64,000 nt of DNA from Opitutia bacterium (GTDB lineage Bacteria; Verrucomicrobiota; Verrucomicrobiia; Opitutales; Opitutaceae), in NCBI GenBank assembly GCA_947461205.1, contig CANHJG010000004.1:1-64000 (forward strand), given 5' to 3'. The notes beneath the pieces are model-generated. The model had not been told where the DNA came from. It worked only from the letters and a program-made list of their open reading frames with translations, and ran no database searches. The translations under genes and the position numbers were made by a program. Positions 51,270-60,666 of this stretch are shown here, in pieces (within the stretch, counting starts at the first letter, position 1; the number at the start of each line of letters is the position of its first letter).

Positions 51270-52217
51270 ATGATGTCTTACTGGCAACTGTTGCTGCTGG
51301 TGCTGCCGGTGTTCGCGGTGATCGCGATCGGGGTCGTGGTGCGGCGCGTGCACTGGGTCGAAGGGGAGGCGGAGACGAGCCTCATGCGGCTGGTCGTCAA
51401 TGTGTGCTCTCCGTGTTTCGTGTTCGAGTCGGTGGCGAGCAACGCGGCGTTGCGGGAGCCTGAAAATCTCCTGCTGCCGCCGCTCGTCGGGTTTGCGATG
51501 ACGTTCATCGGGATTCGCGCGGGGCTGTTGGGGGCGAAGGCGATCGGGCTGCAGGTGGGCACGGGGATGCGGACGTTTGCGCTGGCGGTGGGGGTGACCA
51601 ATTACGGCTATCTGCCGCTCCCGATCATGGCGGGGCTCTGGGGACCGGAGAGCCGCGGCGTGTTACTCGTGCACAACGTGGGGGTGGAGATTGCGATCTG
51701 GACGGTGGGGGTGCTGGTGTTGAGCGGGCTCTCGTTCCGCGAAGGGTGGCGCAAATTGGCGAGCCCGATGTTGATCGCGCTGGTGCTGGCGGTGGTCTGC
51801 AATCTCGCGGGGGTGACGCCGCGGCTGCCGCAGCTGGTGCTGGACACGATCCACGCGCTCGCGGTGTGCGCGATCCCGCTGGGCCTGATCATGACGGGCG
51901 TGAACTTGGCGAACTATCTCAGCAAGCCCGGCGAGTTGTTTGATGCGAAGGTGACGGGCGCGGCGGTGGCCCTGCGGCTGGGCGTGCTGCCCGTGGTGAT
52001 GCTGGTCGTCGCCAAATATCTGCCCTGCTCGGTCGAGCTGAAGCGCGTGATGCTCGTGCAGGCGGCGATGCCCGTGGCGTTGGTGTCGATCATCATGGCG
52101 CGCGTGTATGGCGGGCACCCGCGGACGGCGGTGCAGATCGTACTCGGGACGACGGCGCTCGGGGTGCTGGTGATTCCGCTGTGGTTACGCGCGGGACTGG
52201 CGTGGCTGGGCGTGTAG
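51270..52217 (+). CDS. AEC (auxin efflux carrier) family transporter
   Basis: The protein has 315 residues with about ten hydrophobic segments in two inverted halves. Typical features are the N-terminal QLLLLVLPVFAVIAIGVVVR, the conserved GVTNYGYLPLPIM segment in the middle (the crossover with asparagine and proline) and QAAMPVALVSIIMARVYGGH near the end. AEC proteins export or import organic anions such as malate or auxin-like acids; the substrate is unknown. The start may be either of two adjacent ATG codons (51270, 51273). Confidence 0.88.
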   Translation: MMSYWQLLLLVLPVFAVIAIGVVVRRVHWVEGEAETSLMRLVVNVCSPCFVFESVASNAALREPENLLLPPLVGFAMTFIGIRAGLLGAKAIGLQVGTGMRTFALAVGVTNYGYLPLPIMAGLWGPESRGVLLVHNVGVEIAIWTVGVLVLSGLSFREGWRKLASPMLIALVLAVVCNLAGVTPRLPQLVLDTIHALAVCAIPLGLIMTGVNLANYLSKPGELFDAKVTGAAVALRLGVLPVVMLVVAKYLPCSVELKRVMLVQAAMPVALVSIIMARVYGGHPRTAVQIVLGTTALGVLVIPLWLRAGLAWLGV

Positions 52218-52313
52218 CCGTGAGACGAACGTGCTGAAAAAACTGAGTGAAACCCACTGGCGGGGACGCCCGTGCCACGCCGATCCAGCAGAGCAGAAAT
52301 CAACAGACGGGGG

Positions 52314-54329
52314 TTACGAGGCGCGGCGGCAGCGGTCGAGGCGGTAGAGTGGGGCTTCGTCAAACAGCCGGCCCGTGTGGATCCGCCCGAGGAATTCGAA
52401 GCTGACGGCGGCGAGGTCGTCGGCGCTGCACAACGCGGCGAATTCCTGGCTCGCGAACACCTGGCCGGTCGGGGTGATGGGCTCGATGCGCGAGGCGCGT
52501 GAGATGTGCGAGCCGAGGCAGGTCGAGCGCCCCAACACGGGATCGGCAAACGTGAAGACCGGGCCGGCGTGGAGGACGAGGCGGATGCCGAGGTCGGCGG
52601 GCAGGCCGAGAGCGGCCCAGGGGATGCGCCCGAAGCGGTCGCGCAACTCGAGCGCGAACAGCGCGGCGTCCTGGGGGCGGTCAAACGTGAAGGCGTGGGT
52701 CTTGAGCCAGCTTTCGGTGGACCTCGGCGGCACCGGCATCTCGGCGATGAGTTGGGCGACGGGCACCTTGAATTCGCGGATGAACACCGGGATCTGGCGC
52801 TCGGCGATTTTTTTGAAATGGACGATTTCGACGGAGAGGAGGGCCCGGATTTCGTGCCGGACCGAGAGGGCGTCGCCGGCGGCGGGTGCGGGGCGGGCGG
52901 CGGGGGCGACGCCTGCGGGCGGCTCCGGGGCGGGCAGGGGGCGGCCGTCCGGGTGGATGAGGTGGAGATCGAGGCCGCGTAGGGCCCAGTCGGTGACGAC
53001 GCTGCCCGTGCTGCCGGCGGTGCCGCCCGGTTCACCGTCCCAGACCGCGAGCGCGTGCACCTCGAGGTCGAGGGATTGGGCCTGCAACACGGCGAGACCG
53101 GTGACGATCCGGTTGGCGTAGTGGTAGCCCATGGGTGAGACGGGATCGTCGATGGTGGCGGTGTATTCGTCGGGGTTGGCCACGAGGGTCGTCGTGGCGT
53201 TGCCGAGGACGTGGTGGAAGCGGCGGACCCAGTCCGGGCCGGCGAAGTCCACGCTCAGGCGTTTGAAGGCGTCGACCGGGCAAGGGAGGACAAGGTGCAG
53301 TTTGGCGTCCCGTTCGAGGAGGTATTCGCAGAAGAGGATGTCGGCGCCGCAGGCGGCCGAAGAGTAGCCGAAGCCCGGGTTGAGTGGGTCGAGCTGCGCG
53401 CGGATGGCCGCGCGAATCTGGGATTCGCGCGCGGCGGGAAAGCGGGGGTTGGGGCGGCCCGGCTGGTCGAGCATGTGACCGGCGAAGACGACGACGGAAG
53501 GGAACTCGAAGCAGTGGTCGAGCCACTGCTGGCCTTTTTCGCTGCGGCCGAAGGCCTCGCGCAGGCGTTGCTGAACCGAGGCGAGATCATACCAGCGGGC
53601 GCGCGGCACTTCGGGCTGACGGGTGGCGAAGCCGATGATTTCGCGGGCTTGGCGGCGCATCGAGGCGAGGTCGCGCCAGCGGCCCTTGAAGAGGGCGGCG
53701 GCTTGGCGGTAGTAGTCGGCGGCAGCGGCGGTGGCACGCTGGTGGGTGAGGGCCTCGGCCAGGGTGGCGAGCAGCCAGCCGTCGGGGGCGTCTTTATGCA
53801 GGGCGATCTCGGCCTTGCAGCGGAGGGCGACTTTGCCGGCGATGGCCGCGGCCTGTTCCGTTTCGCCGGCGGCGGCATGGGTAAACGCGAGGTTGATGCC
53901 GGGATAGGAGCCTGCGGCGAGGTCGAAGGCCTCCCCGTAGTATTTGCACGAGAGTTTGAGCGCTTCGGCGGCTGCGGCGGGATCGCCGGCGCGGCGCCAG
54001 AGCTCTTTGTAGACGCGGCCGAGCAGGCAGAGCGTTTCCTCGTCGCGGGCGGATTCCTTGAGCACCTCGTCGAGCATGGCGCGGGCGCTGTCGAGCGCAC
54101 CGGTTTGCGCGAGGGCGAGGGCGAGTTGCTGCTGGAGGACGGGGTTGACGCCGTAACGGCCGAGCCCCTCGCGGGTGACTTCGATGGCGGTGAGCAGGTG
54201 GCCGGTGGAGACGGCCTGGCGGGCGGCCTTCTCGTATTCCAGCACGTCGTGCGAGAGCGGGGGACGGGTCTGGGATTCGTAGTCCGGACGGGTTGAAGAG
54301 TCGTAGGCCGGCCGAGTTTCTTTGTCCAT
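52314..54329 (-). CDS. TPR protein with a SLOG-like middle and a degenerate nucleotidyl-cyclase-like C-terminus
   Basis: The protein has 671 residues and is soluble. The N-terminus holds three TRP-containing short repeats (ETRPAYD, STRPDYE, QTRPPL). Residues about 30-250 are helical repeats like the TRAFs-binding/DUF4071 region (LLGRVYKELWRRAGDPAAAA, YPGINLAFTHAAAGETEQAA). The middle (about 285-420) has PSVVVFAGHMLDQPGRPNPR, SSAACGADILFCEYLLERDA and LVLPCPVDAFK, a nucleotide-binding SLOG/Rossmann-like layout. The C-terminus (about 505-665) aligns with class III cyclases (RLVLHAGPVFTFADPVLGRS, GSHISRASRIEPITPTGQVF). The first metal aspartate position reads VEIVHF with glutamate, and the second GDxxxxxF motif reads THAFTF. 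It is therefore probably catalytically dead and may act as a ligand sensor. Confidence 0.72.
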   Translation of the reverse strand: MDKETRPAYDSSTRPDYESQTRPPLSHDVLEYEKAARQAVSTGHLLTAIEVTREGLGRYGVNPVLQQQLALALAQTGALDSARAMLDEVLKESARDEETLCLLGRVYKELWRRAGDPAAAAEALKLSCKYYGEAFDLAAGSYPGINLAFTHAAAGETEQAAAIAGKVALRCKAEIALHKDAPDGWLLATLAEALTHQRATAAAADYYRQAAALFKGRWRDLASMRRQAREIIGFATRQPEVPRARWYDLASVQQRLREAFGRSEKGQQWLDHCFEFPSVVVFAGHMLDQPGRPNPRFPAARESQIRAAIRAQLDPLNPGFGYSSAACGADILFCEYLLERDAKLHLVLPCPVDAFKRLSVDFAGPDWVRRFHHVLGNATTTLVANPDEYTATIDDPVSPMGYHYANRIVTGLAVLQAQSLDLEVHALAVWDGEPGGTAGSTGSVVTDWALRGLDLHLIHPDGRPLPAPEPPAGVAPAARPAPAAGDALSVRHEIRALLSVEIVHFKKIAERQIPVFIREFKVPVAQLIAEMPVPPRSTESWLKTHAFTFDRPQDAALFALELRDRFGRIPWAALGLPADLGIRLVLHAGPVFTFADPVLGRSTCLGSHISRASRIEPITPTGQVFASQEFAALCSADDLAAVSFEFLGRIHTGRLFDEAPLYRLDRCRRAS

Positions 54330-54499
54330 CGCGGAGGGGAGCTTGAGGAGAATGAGCGCCGCAGCAATCCTTCGCGGGGGGGGCGGCCGATCCGTTTTGC
54401 CGGGGGGCGTGGCTTAGAGAACGGCGCGCTGGTCTGGCGCGGATACGCGCGCGACGCCCGCCTGGCTTCCTGGGCGGGGAGGGTTTGAAAATGATTCCG

Positions 54500-54745
54500 T
54501 TGGAGGGTCAGGCAGATGCACGGCACGAGCGTGCGGATCGTGGCGGAGCGCGGCGTATCGCGCCGGAAGCCGAGTTCGCCGAAGTCGTCGCCGTCCTCGC
54601 GGATCTTGACGGCGAGCCGGGTGCCGTCGGGTTGGCGGTTGAGCGCCTCGATGCGGCCGCGGGCGATGATGGAAAATTTGGCGCCGTGGTCGCCTGCGAC
54701 GACGGTGCGGCCTTGGGCGATCCGCGGAGTAACGGTGCCCGGTCA
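54500..54745 (-). pseudogene. Remnant of a cyclic-nucleotide-binding domain
   Basis: The minus-strand frame reads GRTVVAGDHGAKFSIIARGR, IEALNRQPDGTRLAVKI, DGDDFGELGFRRDTPRSATI and LCL-like CICLTLQRNHFQTL. This is the beta-roll of a cNMP-binding domain including the phosphate-binding cassette FGELGFRRDTPRSA. There is no start codon or N-terminal part, and the frame runs on into unrelated sequence, so only about 80 residues remain. It lies upstream of the cyclase-like gene on the same strand. Confidence 0.72.
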
Positions 54746-54887
54746 GCACGGGCAGGGCCACAATCGTGCGGACTGTGATTGGGTGAAACGGTCGCGGGGC
54801 CCGGTGTGCGTCCGGCGTTGGCCGGCCCGAAATTCCCCCGGCCTACCCATTGACTGCCCGGGGGCGCACGGCTCAATCGGCGTCACG

Positions 54888-55637
54888 ATGGAATGGCTCA
54901 CTAACCCGCAGGTTTGGATTTCGCTGCTGACGCTCACCGGTCTCGAGATCGTGCTCGGCATCGACAACGTCATTTTTATCTCGATTCTCGCCGGGAAGCT
55001 GCCGAAGGAGCAGCGGGCCAAGGCGCGGCAGCTCGGTCTGACCCTCGCGCTGGTGACGCGGATTCTGCTGCTGTGCAGCATCACGTGGCTGATGAGTCTG
55101 ACAAAAGTGCTTTTCGTGCTTCCGGTGTTGAACGCGGACATCAGCGGTAAGGGGTTGATTCTCCTGGCGGGCGGGCTGTTTCTGATCGGCAAAAGTGTCA
55201 TGGAGGTGCACGAAAAACTGGAGGGTGAGGACGGCCACTCGACGGCCGGCGGCAAGGTCTCATCGTTCAAGGCGGCAATCGTGCAAATCCTGATCCTCGA
55301 CGTGGTCTTCTCGCTGGATTCGGTGATCACCGCCGTGGGCATGGCGAGTGAGCTGTGGATTATGATCACGGCGGTCGTGATTGCCCTCGGGGTGATGCTG
55401 GTGTTTGCCGGAGCGATCAGCGACTTCGTGAACCGTCATCCGACGCTGAAAATGCTCGCGTTGAGTTTTCTGATTCTGATCGGCGTGACGTTGGTGGGCG
55501 AAGCGCTGGGGCAACACATCCCGAAAGGGTACATCTACTTCTCGATGGCGTTCGCGTTTGGCGTCGAGCTGTTGAACCTGCGACTGCGGTCGAAAACGAA
55601 GGCGCCGCCGGTCGAACTGCACCAATCGATTCGGTAA
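54888..55637 (+). CDS. TerC family integral membrane protein
   Basis: The protein has 249 residues with about seven membrane segments. The signature GLEIVLGIDNVIFISILAGK and, in the second half, VFSLDSVITAVGMA supply the paired acidic residues of TerC proteins. Members are linked to tellurite resistance or to manganese export/metal loading of exported proteins (Alx/MeeF type). A stand-alone gene without other ter genes favours the general metal-related role. Confidence 0.92.
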   Translation: MEWLTNPQVWISLLTLTGLEIVLGIDNVIFISILAGKLPKEQRAKARQLGLTLALVTRILLLCSITWLMSLTKVLFVLPVLNADISGKGLILLAGGLFLIGKSVMEVHEKLEGEDGHSTAGGKVSSFKAAIVQILILDVVFSLDSVITAVGMASELWIMITAVVIALGVMLVFAGAISDFVNRHPTLKMLALSFLILIGVTLVGEALGQHIPKGYIYFSMAFAFGVELLNLRLRSKTKAPPVELHQSIR

Positions 55638-55699
55638 AAAGAGCGGGCGATGCGCCGGTGCACTCCGTCCGCCGGGAAAGCCGAAGACCGGCGCGCCGG

Positions 55700-56089
55700 T
55701 TATTCGGTCTTCGGGAGCGTTGTGTCGAGCTCGACGGCGTGCGGGTGGTTGCGCTTGTCCTTGTGGAGGCCGTGGCGGCGGCGCAGGAGGCCGTCGAGTT
55801 TGTCCACGAGCAGGTCGAGGGACTGGTAGGCGTCGTCACTGGACCCGCTTGCGATCAGATCCGGGCCGGCGATCTCGATGTGGCCCTTGGCGATGAACTG
55901 CGCGCCGACGCCGTGGGTCTTGTCGAGCTCGAGATCGACGCGCAGACGGATGAGGTGGTCGTTATGGCGCAGGAGGCGGGCGGTTTTTTCCGCGATGGCG
56001 GCGCGCAGAGCGTCGGTGAGCTCGAGGTGGATGCCGCGGACGATGAGCTTGGCGGCGAGATCGGGCGGGAGGTTTTTTGAGTTAGGCAT
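55700..56089 (-). CDS. hpf: Ribosome hibernation promoting factor, short form
   Basis: The protein has 129 residues from the ATG at 56089. It shows the beta-alpha-beta fold of HPF/YfiA: KLIVRGIHLELTDALRAAIA, HNDHLIRLRVDLELDK, AKGHIEIAGPDLIASGSSDD and YQSLDLLVDKLDGLLRRRHG. It lacks the long C-terminal dimerisation domain of long HPF. It blocks the ribosomal tRNA sites during stationary phase. It converges with terC. Confidence 0.92.
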   Translation of the reverse strand: MPNSKNLPPDLAAKLIVRGIHLELTDALRAAIAEKTARLLRHNDHLIRLRVDLELDKTHGVGAQFIAKGHIEIAGPDLIASGSSDDAYQSLDLLVDKLDGLLRRRHGLHKDKRNHPHAVELDTTLPKTE

Positions 56090-56171
56090 GCGGGGCAATA
56101 GACCCCTTTGCCGGGTTTAGGTTGAGTGGAATATGAACGAAAAATCCCAGCTGGGACGACGGGGCGGGTGG

Positions 56172-58526
56172 TCAGCGTTTCTTGTTCAGGGCGGCAGCGA
56201 ACCAGTCGTTGTTCACGGCGGCGGGCGCCCGGGGAGCAGCGGGCGCACCGCCGCCGCCGGGGCGCGGGCCGCCGGGCGAGCGCTGACCGCCGGGGCTGCC
56301 GGTATTCGCGGTCTTCGGACCGAGCGTCGGATTGCTGCGCATCGAGAGGGCGATGCGGTTGCGCGGCAGATCGATTTCGGTGACGGTCACCTGGACTTTT
56401 TGGCCGGGCTTTACGACGGCGGAGGGTTCTTTCACGAACGAGTCCGCGAGCTGGCTGACGTGCACTAGGCCGTCCTGATGGACGCCGATGTCGACGAAGG
56501 CGCCGAACGCGGTGACGTTGGTCACGATGCCGGGCAGTTTCATGCCGGGCTTGAGGTCTTCGGGCCGGTGGACCTCGGCGGAGAAAGCGAAGACCTCGAA
56601 TTTTTCGCGGGGGTCGCGGCCGGGCTTGGCGAGCTCGGCGAGGATGTCGGTGAGGGTGGGGAGGCCGACCTCGGGCGTGACGTAGGCCTCGAGTTTGATG
56701 CGGGCGCGGAGTTTGGCGTCGCGCATCAGGTCGGGAACGGTGGTGCCCAGGTCGCCGGCCATTTTCTCGACGAGGGCGTAGCGCTCGGGGTGGACGGAAC
56801 TGGCGTCGAGCGGATGGGCGGCGTCGCGGATGCGGAGGAAACCGGCGGCCTGTTCAAAGGCTTTGGGACCCAGGCGCGGGACGTCTTTGAGGTCGGCGCG
56901 GGATTTGAACGGGCCCTTTTCGTTACGGCGGGCGACGATGGCGGCGGCAGTCGCGGCGTTGAGGCCGGAGACGTAGCTCAGGAGCTGTTTCGAGGCGGTG
57001 TTGAGCTCGACGCCGACGCCGTTCACCGAGCTGACGACGGTGTCGTCGAGGGAGCGTTTGAGGGCGGACTGGTCGACGTCGTGCTGATATTGGCCGACGC
57101 CGATGGACTTCGGGTCGAGCTTCACGAGTTCCGCGAGCGGATCCATGAGACGGCGGCCGATCGAGACGGCGCCGCGCACGGTGAGATCGTGGTCAGGAAA
57201 TTCTTCGCGGGCGACGTCGCTGGCGGAATAGATCGAGGCGCCGGATTCGTTGACCATCACGATGGGAATCGCGCCGGAGAGGCCGAGGGTGCGGACGAAG
57301 GCCTCGGTCTCGCGGCCGGCGGTGCCGTTGCCGATGGCGACGGCCTCGACGTTGAAGAACTTCACGAAACCGGTGAGTTTTTCCTTCGCCTCGACCTCCA
57401 TGCGGTCGGGGAAAACGACGTCGTTGTGGAGGAGTTTGCCCTGCCGGTCGAGAATCACGACCTTGCAGCCGGTGCGGATGCCGGGGTCGATGGCCATGAC
57501 GGCTTTTTGGCCGAGCGGGGCGGCGAGGAGGAGCTCGCGAAGGTTGTCGGCGAAGACCTTGATGCCGGCTTCGTCGGCGCGCTTCTTGGATTCGAGCCGC
57601 ATTTCGGTTTCCATCGCGGGGCAAAGGAGGCGTTTGCAGGAATCCTGCACGGCTAGGACGACCTGGTCGGCCGCGGAGCCCTTGCCCTTCACGAAAAGCT
57701 GCTGCACCTCGGCGAAGGCGGTGGCCTCGTCGGGGAGCTGCACGCGCATCATGAGGAAGAGTTCCTTTTCGCCGCGGCGCATGGCGAGGACGCGGTGCGA
57801 GGGCGCTTTGTTGAGCGGCTCGCTCCATTCAAAGTAGTCCTTGAACTTCGACGCCTCGACGGAGCTGTCTTTGCCGGTGAGCACTTTCGAGGAGATAACG
57901 GCGTCCTTTTGGTAAACGGCGCGGAGTTTGGCGCGCGCGTCTTTGTCGTCGCTGACGCGTTCGGCGAGGATGTCGCGGGCGCCGGCGAAGGCTTCGTCGG
58001 CGGAGGCGATTTTGGAGACGACGTTCTTGCCGTCGTCGGCGGTGTAGTCCCGGCCGACGTAGGCCTGTGCGGCGGCGAGGGCGTCGGTGGTCGGGTCCTG
58101 CGCCCAGAGGAGATCGGCGAGGGGCTCGAGGCCCTTCTCCTTTGCGATAGTGGCGCGGGTGCGTTTCTTCGGGCGGAAAGGCAGGTAGATGTCCTCGAGG
58201 ACGGCGAGGGTGTCGGCGGCGTTAATGGCCTTCTCGAGGGCGGGTGTGAGGAGGTTGCGCTCCTTGAGCGAGGCGAGGATGGCGGCGCGGCGCTCGTCGA
58301 TGGCTTTCATCTGCTCGAGGCGGTCGCGGATGGCGAGGACTTGGACCTCGTCGAGCTCGCCGGTAACCTCTTTGCGGTAGCGGGCGATGAACGGCACGGT
58401 GGCGCCCTCGGCGAAGAGCTGGGCGGTGGCCGCAACTTGGTAGACCTTGATGTTCAGCTCGGCCGCGAGGCGGAGGACGTGGTCGGGGTTGGGTTGGGAG
58501 GTGGCCGGGGAGACGACAGCGGACAT
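56172..58526 (-). CDS. tex: Tex-like RNA-binding transcriptional accessory protein
   Basis: The protein has 784 residues from the ATG at 58526. N-terminal Tex domain: GATVPFIARYRKEVTGELDE, ILASLKERNLLTPALEKAIN. YqgF/RNase-H-like domain: AVMAIDPGIRTGCKVVILDR. Helix-hairpin-helix: LLSYVSGLNAATAAAIVARR and FKSRADLKDVPRLGPKAFEQ. The S1 domain is near the C-terminus: GIVTNVTAFGAFVDIGVHQD, GLVHVSQLADSFVKEP. A low-complexity glycine/proline tail follows. Tex binds nucleic acids and influences transcription; it is the bacterial relative of Spt6. Confidence 0.96.
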   Translation of the reverse strand: MSAVVSPATSQPNPDHVLRLAAELNIKVYQVAATAQLFAEGATVPFIARYRKEVTGELDEVQVLAIRDRLEQMKAIDERRAAILASLKERNLLTPALEKAINAADTLAVLEDIYLPFRPKKRTRATIAKEKGLEPLADLLWAQDPTTDALAAAQAYVGRDYTADDGKNVVSKIASADEAFAGARDILAERVSDDKDARAKLRAVYQKDAVISSKVLTGKDSSVEASKFKDYFEWSEPLNKAPSHRVLAMRRGEKELFLMMRVQLPDEATAFAEVQQLFVKGKGSAADQVVLAVQDSCKRLLCPAMETEMRLESKKRADEAGIKVFADNLRELLLAAPLGQKAVMAIDPGIRTGCKVVILDRQGKLLHNDVVFPDRMEVEAKEKLTGFVKFFNVEAVAIGNGTAGRETEAFVRTLGLSGAIPIVMVNESGASIYSASDVAREEFPDHDLTVRGAVSIGRRLMDPLAELVKLDPKSIGVGQYQHDVDQSALKRSLDDTVVSSVNGVGVELNTASKQLLSYVSGLNAATAAAIVARRNEKGPFKSRADLKDVPRLGPKAFEQAAGFLRIRDAAHPLDASSVHPERYALVEKMAGDLGTTVPDLMRDAKLRARIKLEAYVTPEVGLPTLTDILAELAKPGRDPREKFEVFAFSAEVHRPEDLKPGMKLPGIVTNVTAFGAFVDIGVHQDGLVHVSQLADSFVKEPSAVVKPGQKVQVTVTEIDLPRNRIALSMRSNPTLGPKTANTGSPGGQRSPGGPRPGGGGAPAAPRAPAAVNNDWFAAALNKKR

Positions 58527-58746
58527 GCGTGGGAAAAGATGCGAGCAGAGCGCGCGGTGGGGCGCGCGCAATCTCCAAAATGACGCGCGGCGGCGGTTAC
58601 CACGGAAAAAACTGAGCCGGCGCCGCCGGGTGGACGGCGGACGGTCCGGCACGGACGCCTGTCCTAATTTGTAACCGAGCCTTGTCACCGCCGGGGGAAT
58701 GTGCGCCACTTTTTATCCGACCTCGTACTTTTTTCCGTTCCGCGCC

Positions 58747-60600
58747 ATGTCCGCCATCAACCGTTTCCTCATCGAAAACAAACTTCGCATCGCGACGAAC
58801 CCGTGTGTGTCGCCGGATTTCTGTCTCGATTGGCCGGCGCTGCGCGACGAGATGCGCGCTAGCAAAGCGGTCAAAGTGTACCCCAAGAGCCGCGTCGAGA
58901 CGGCCGCGGGAGCGTTTACGTTGGTGGAAAACACCCAGGGCGACTGCGCGTGGCGCCTGGAGGGCGACGCGGCGAAGGCGGATGCGTTGCACGATGCCGT
59001 GGCGCTGTCCGACGGCACGACGGTGTTTCCGGCGACGTTTGCGAACCTGCTGAAGCTCAAAAATCTCATTCAGGCGCACCAGCCCGCCTCGACCGTCTTC
59101 CCGACGGCCGCGGAGCAGCTCGGCCGCAGCACGCTCGGCATCGGCGCCCGGTTCACGACGCTGCACTGGCCGGCGGTGGAGTGGGCGATGAGCGCGCTGA
59201 GCCTCGGCGTGACGGCGAACCAGAATTCGATCCCGCGCGAACTCGTTTACGACACCGACGTGATGCTGGCCGGCAAGCTCGACACCGTGCCGTTCCCGTT
59301 CATCGGCACGAACGTGCCCGAGGGCCACCAGGGCCAGAGCGTCGAAGGCATGAGCCACGGCTGTGTGCTCTCGAAACTGAAGACCGGCTTTCACCGCCGC
59401 GGGATTCCGTGGAGCTTCAACGCCGACCACCAGCCGATCGGCGGCAAGTTCGATTCCCGCGAGGACGCGCTTGTCACCGGCTGCGTGCTCGCCAGCTACA
59501 TCACCTTCGATCTCTCGCCCGAACTCGCGCAGACGAAGGTCGCCGACGATGCCGGGGGGTGGGTCGCCGCCCAGGTTCCCGCCGCGCTGGTCGCCACGGT
59601 GAAGGCGCGGGTCGCGGCCGCCGGCCTCACGTTGAACGAAGGCGATTTCGCCAAACTCCTCGCCTACGTCTGGCCGTCGCTGCAGAAGATGAAGGTTCGC
59701 GACGGCAAATATGCCGCCGTGCGGGCCAAGCTGTTTACGACCGAGGTGGGGCGCGCCTATCTCCGCGAACTCTCCATCGACGAGTTGCCCGGGCTCACGA
59801 CCCCTGAAACGACGGCGATTATGCTGGCGCTCTGCGAGGCGCTGGGGATGAAGATCCACTTCGTGGCGCCCGCGTTCGGGTTCCAGAAGAACATGCCGTA
59901 TCCGGACAATGCGGCGTTGCGCACGCTGATCGAGAAGCAGTGGGCGGTGTGCCGAAGTTTCGGCGCGAGCATCGGTTTTCATTCCGGCTCCGGCAAATCG
60001 GCCGAGAACTACCAGGTCATGGGGCAGGTCACCGGCGGGCGCCTCGAGATCAAGACCAGCGGCCGCTACACTTACGAGATGGGCCGGGCGCTTTTCGCCT
60101 CGAAGAACGCCGCCGATCAGGCGCTTTGGCGCGACTGGTATAAGTTCACCCTCGAGCTCGCGCTCCTCGGCGCCACCAGCGCCGATCCTACCGAGCAGAA
60201 GTTGGCGCGCGTGTTCATCACCGACGCGCTGGCGAAGTCCGGCCAGTCGACCGAGGTGTTTTCGCACCCGACCGCCACGCGCGCGGCGCTCGAAGCGTTG
60301 CCCGCAAGCCCCGAGCATATGTTTTGGTTCGAGTATAATTTCCTCCACGTGCTCGCCGCCGGCGGGCGGGCGGAGAAAGCTGCGCTGGGCGACCATACGC
60401 CCGCGGGCTACCAGCAGCGTGCCCGGTTTTACGCGATCAGCGACGAGGGCCGGCTGAACTTCGCGAAAAATATCGCGAGCTACATCGTGTTTCTCGCCGA
60501 AAACACCGGCCTCGTCCCGGCCGCCACCTGCGCCGCCGCGCAAAAACTGCTCGCGGGCTACACGTCGCTCGACGTGATGCTTAACGATATTTCCAAGTAA
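58747..60600 (+). CDS. uxaE: Tagaturonate epimerase UxaE
   Basis: The protein has 617 residues starting at the ATG at 58747. It matches the UxaE family that interconverts D-tagaturonate and D-fructuronate, with segments LGIGARFTTLHWPAVEWAMS, NQNSIPRELVYDTDVML, SHGCVLSKLKTGFHRRGIPW, FNADHQPIGGKFDSREDALV and SIGFHSGSGKSAENYQVMG, rich in candidate metal-binding H, D and E residues. It is followed after 66 bases by uxaC and then a transporter, which together allow galacturonate to enter the glucuronate branch by a single epimerase instead of two dehydrogenases. Confidence 0.86.
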   Translation: MSAINRFLIENKLRIATNPCVSPDFCLDWPALRDEMRASKAVKVYPKSRVETAAGAFTLVENTQGDCAWRLEGDAAKADALHDAVALSDGTTVFPATFANLLKLKNLIQAHQPASTVFPTAAEQLGRSTLGIGARFTTLHWPAVEWAMSALSLGVTANQNSIPRELVYDTDVMLAGKLDTVPFPFIGTNVPEGHQGQSVEGMSHGCVLSKLKTGFHRRGIPWSFNADHQPIGGKFDSREDALVTGCVLASYITFDLSPELAQTKVADDAGGWVAAQVPAALVATVKARVAAAGLTLNEGDFAKLLAYVWPSLQKMKVRDGKYAAVRAKLFTTEVGRAYLRELSIDELPGLTTPETTAIMLALCEALGMKIHFVAPAFGFQKNMPYPDNAALRTLIEKQWAVCRSFGASIGFHSGSGKSAENYQVMGQVTGGRLEIKTSGRYTYEMGRALFASKNAADQALWRDWYKFTLELALLGATSADPTEQKLARVFITDALAKSGQSTEVFSHPTATRAALEALPASPEHMFWFEYNFLHVLAAGGRAEKAALGDHTPAGYQQRARFYAISDEGRLNFAKNIASYIVFLAENTGLVPAATCAAAQKLLAGYTSLDVMLNDISK

Positions 60601-60666
60601 GGGTTCGCGCCGCGCGCCCACGCCGCCGAGGCTCCCTCCCACTTTCCTCTCTCCCAAAAAAACGCC

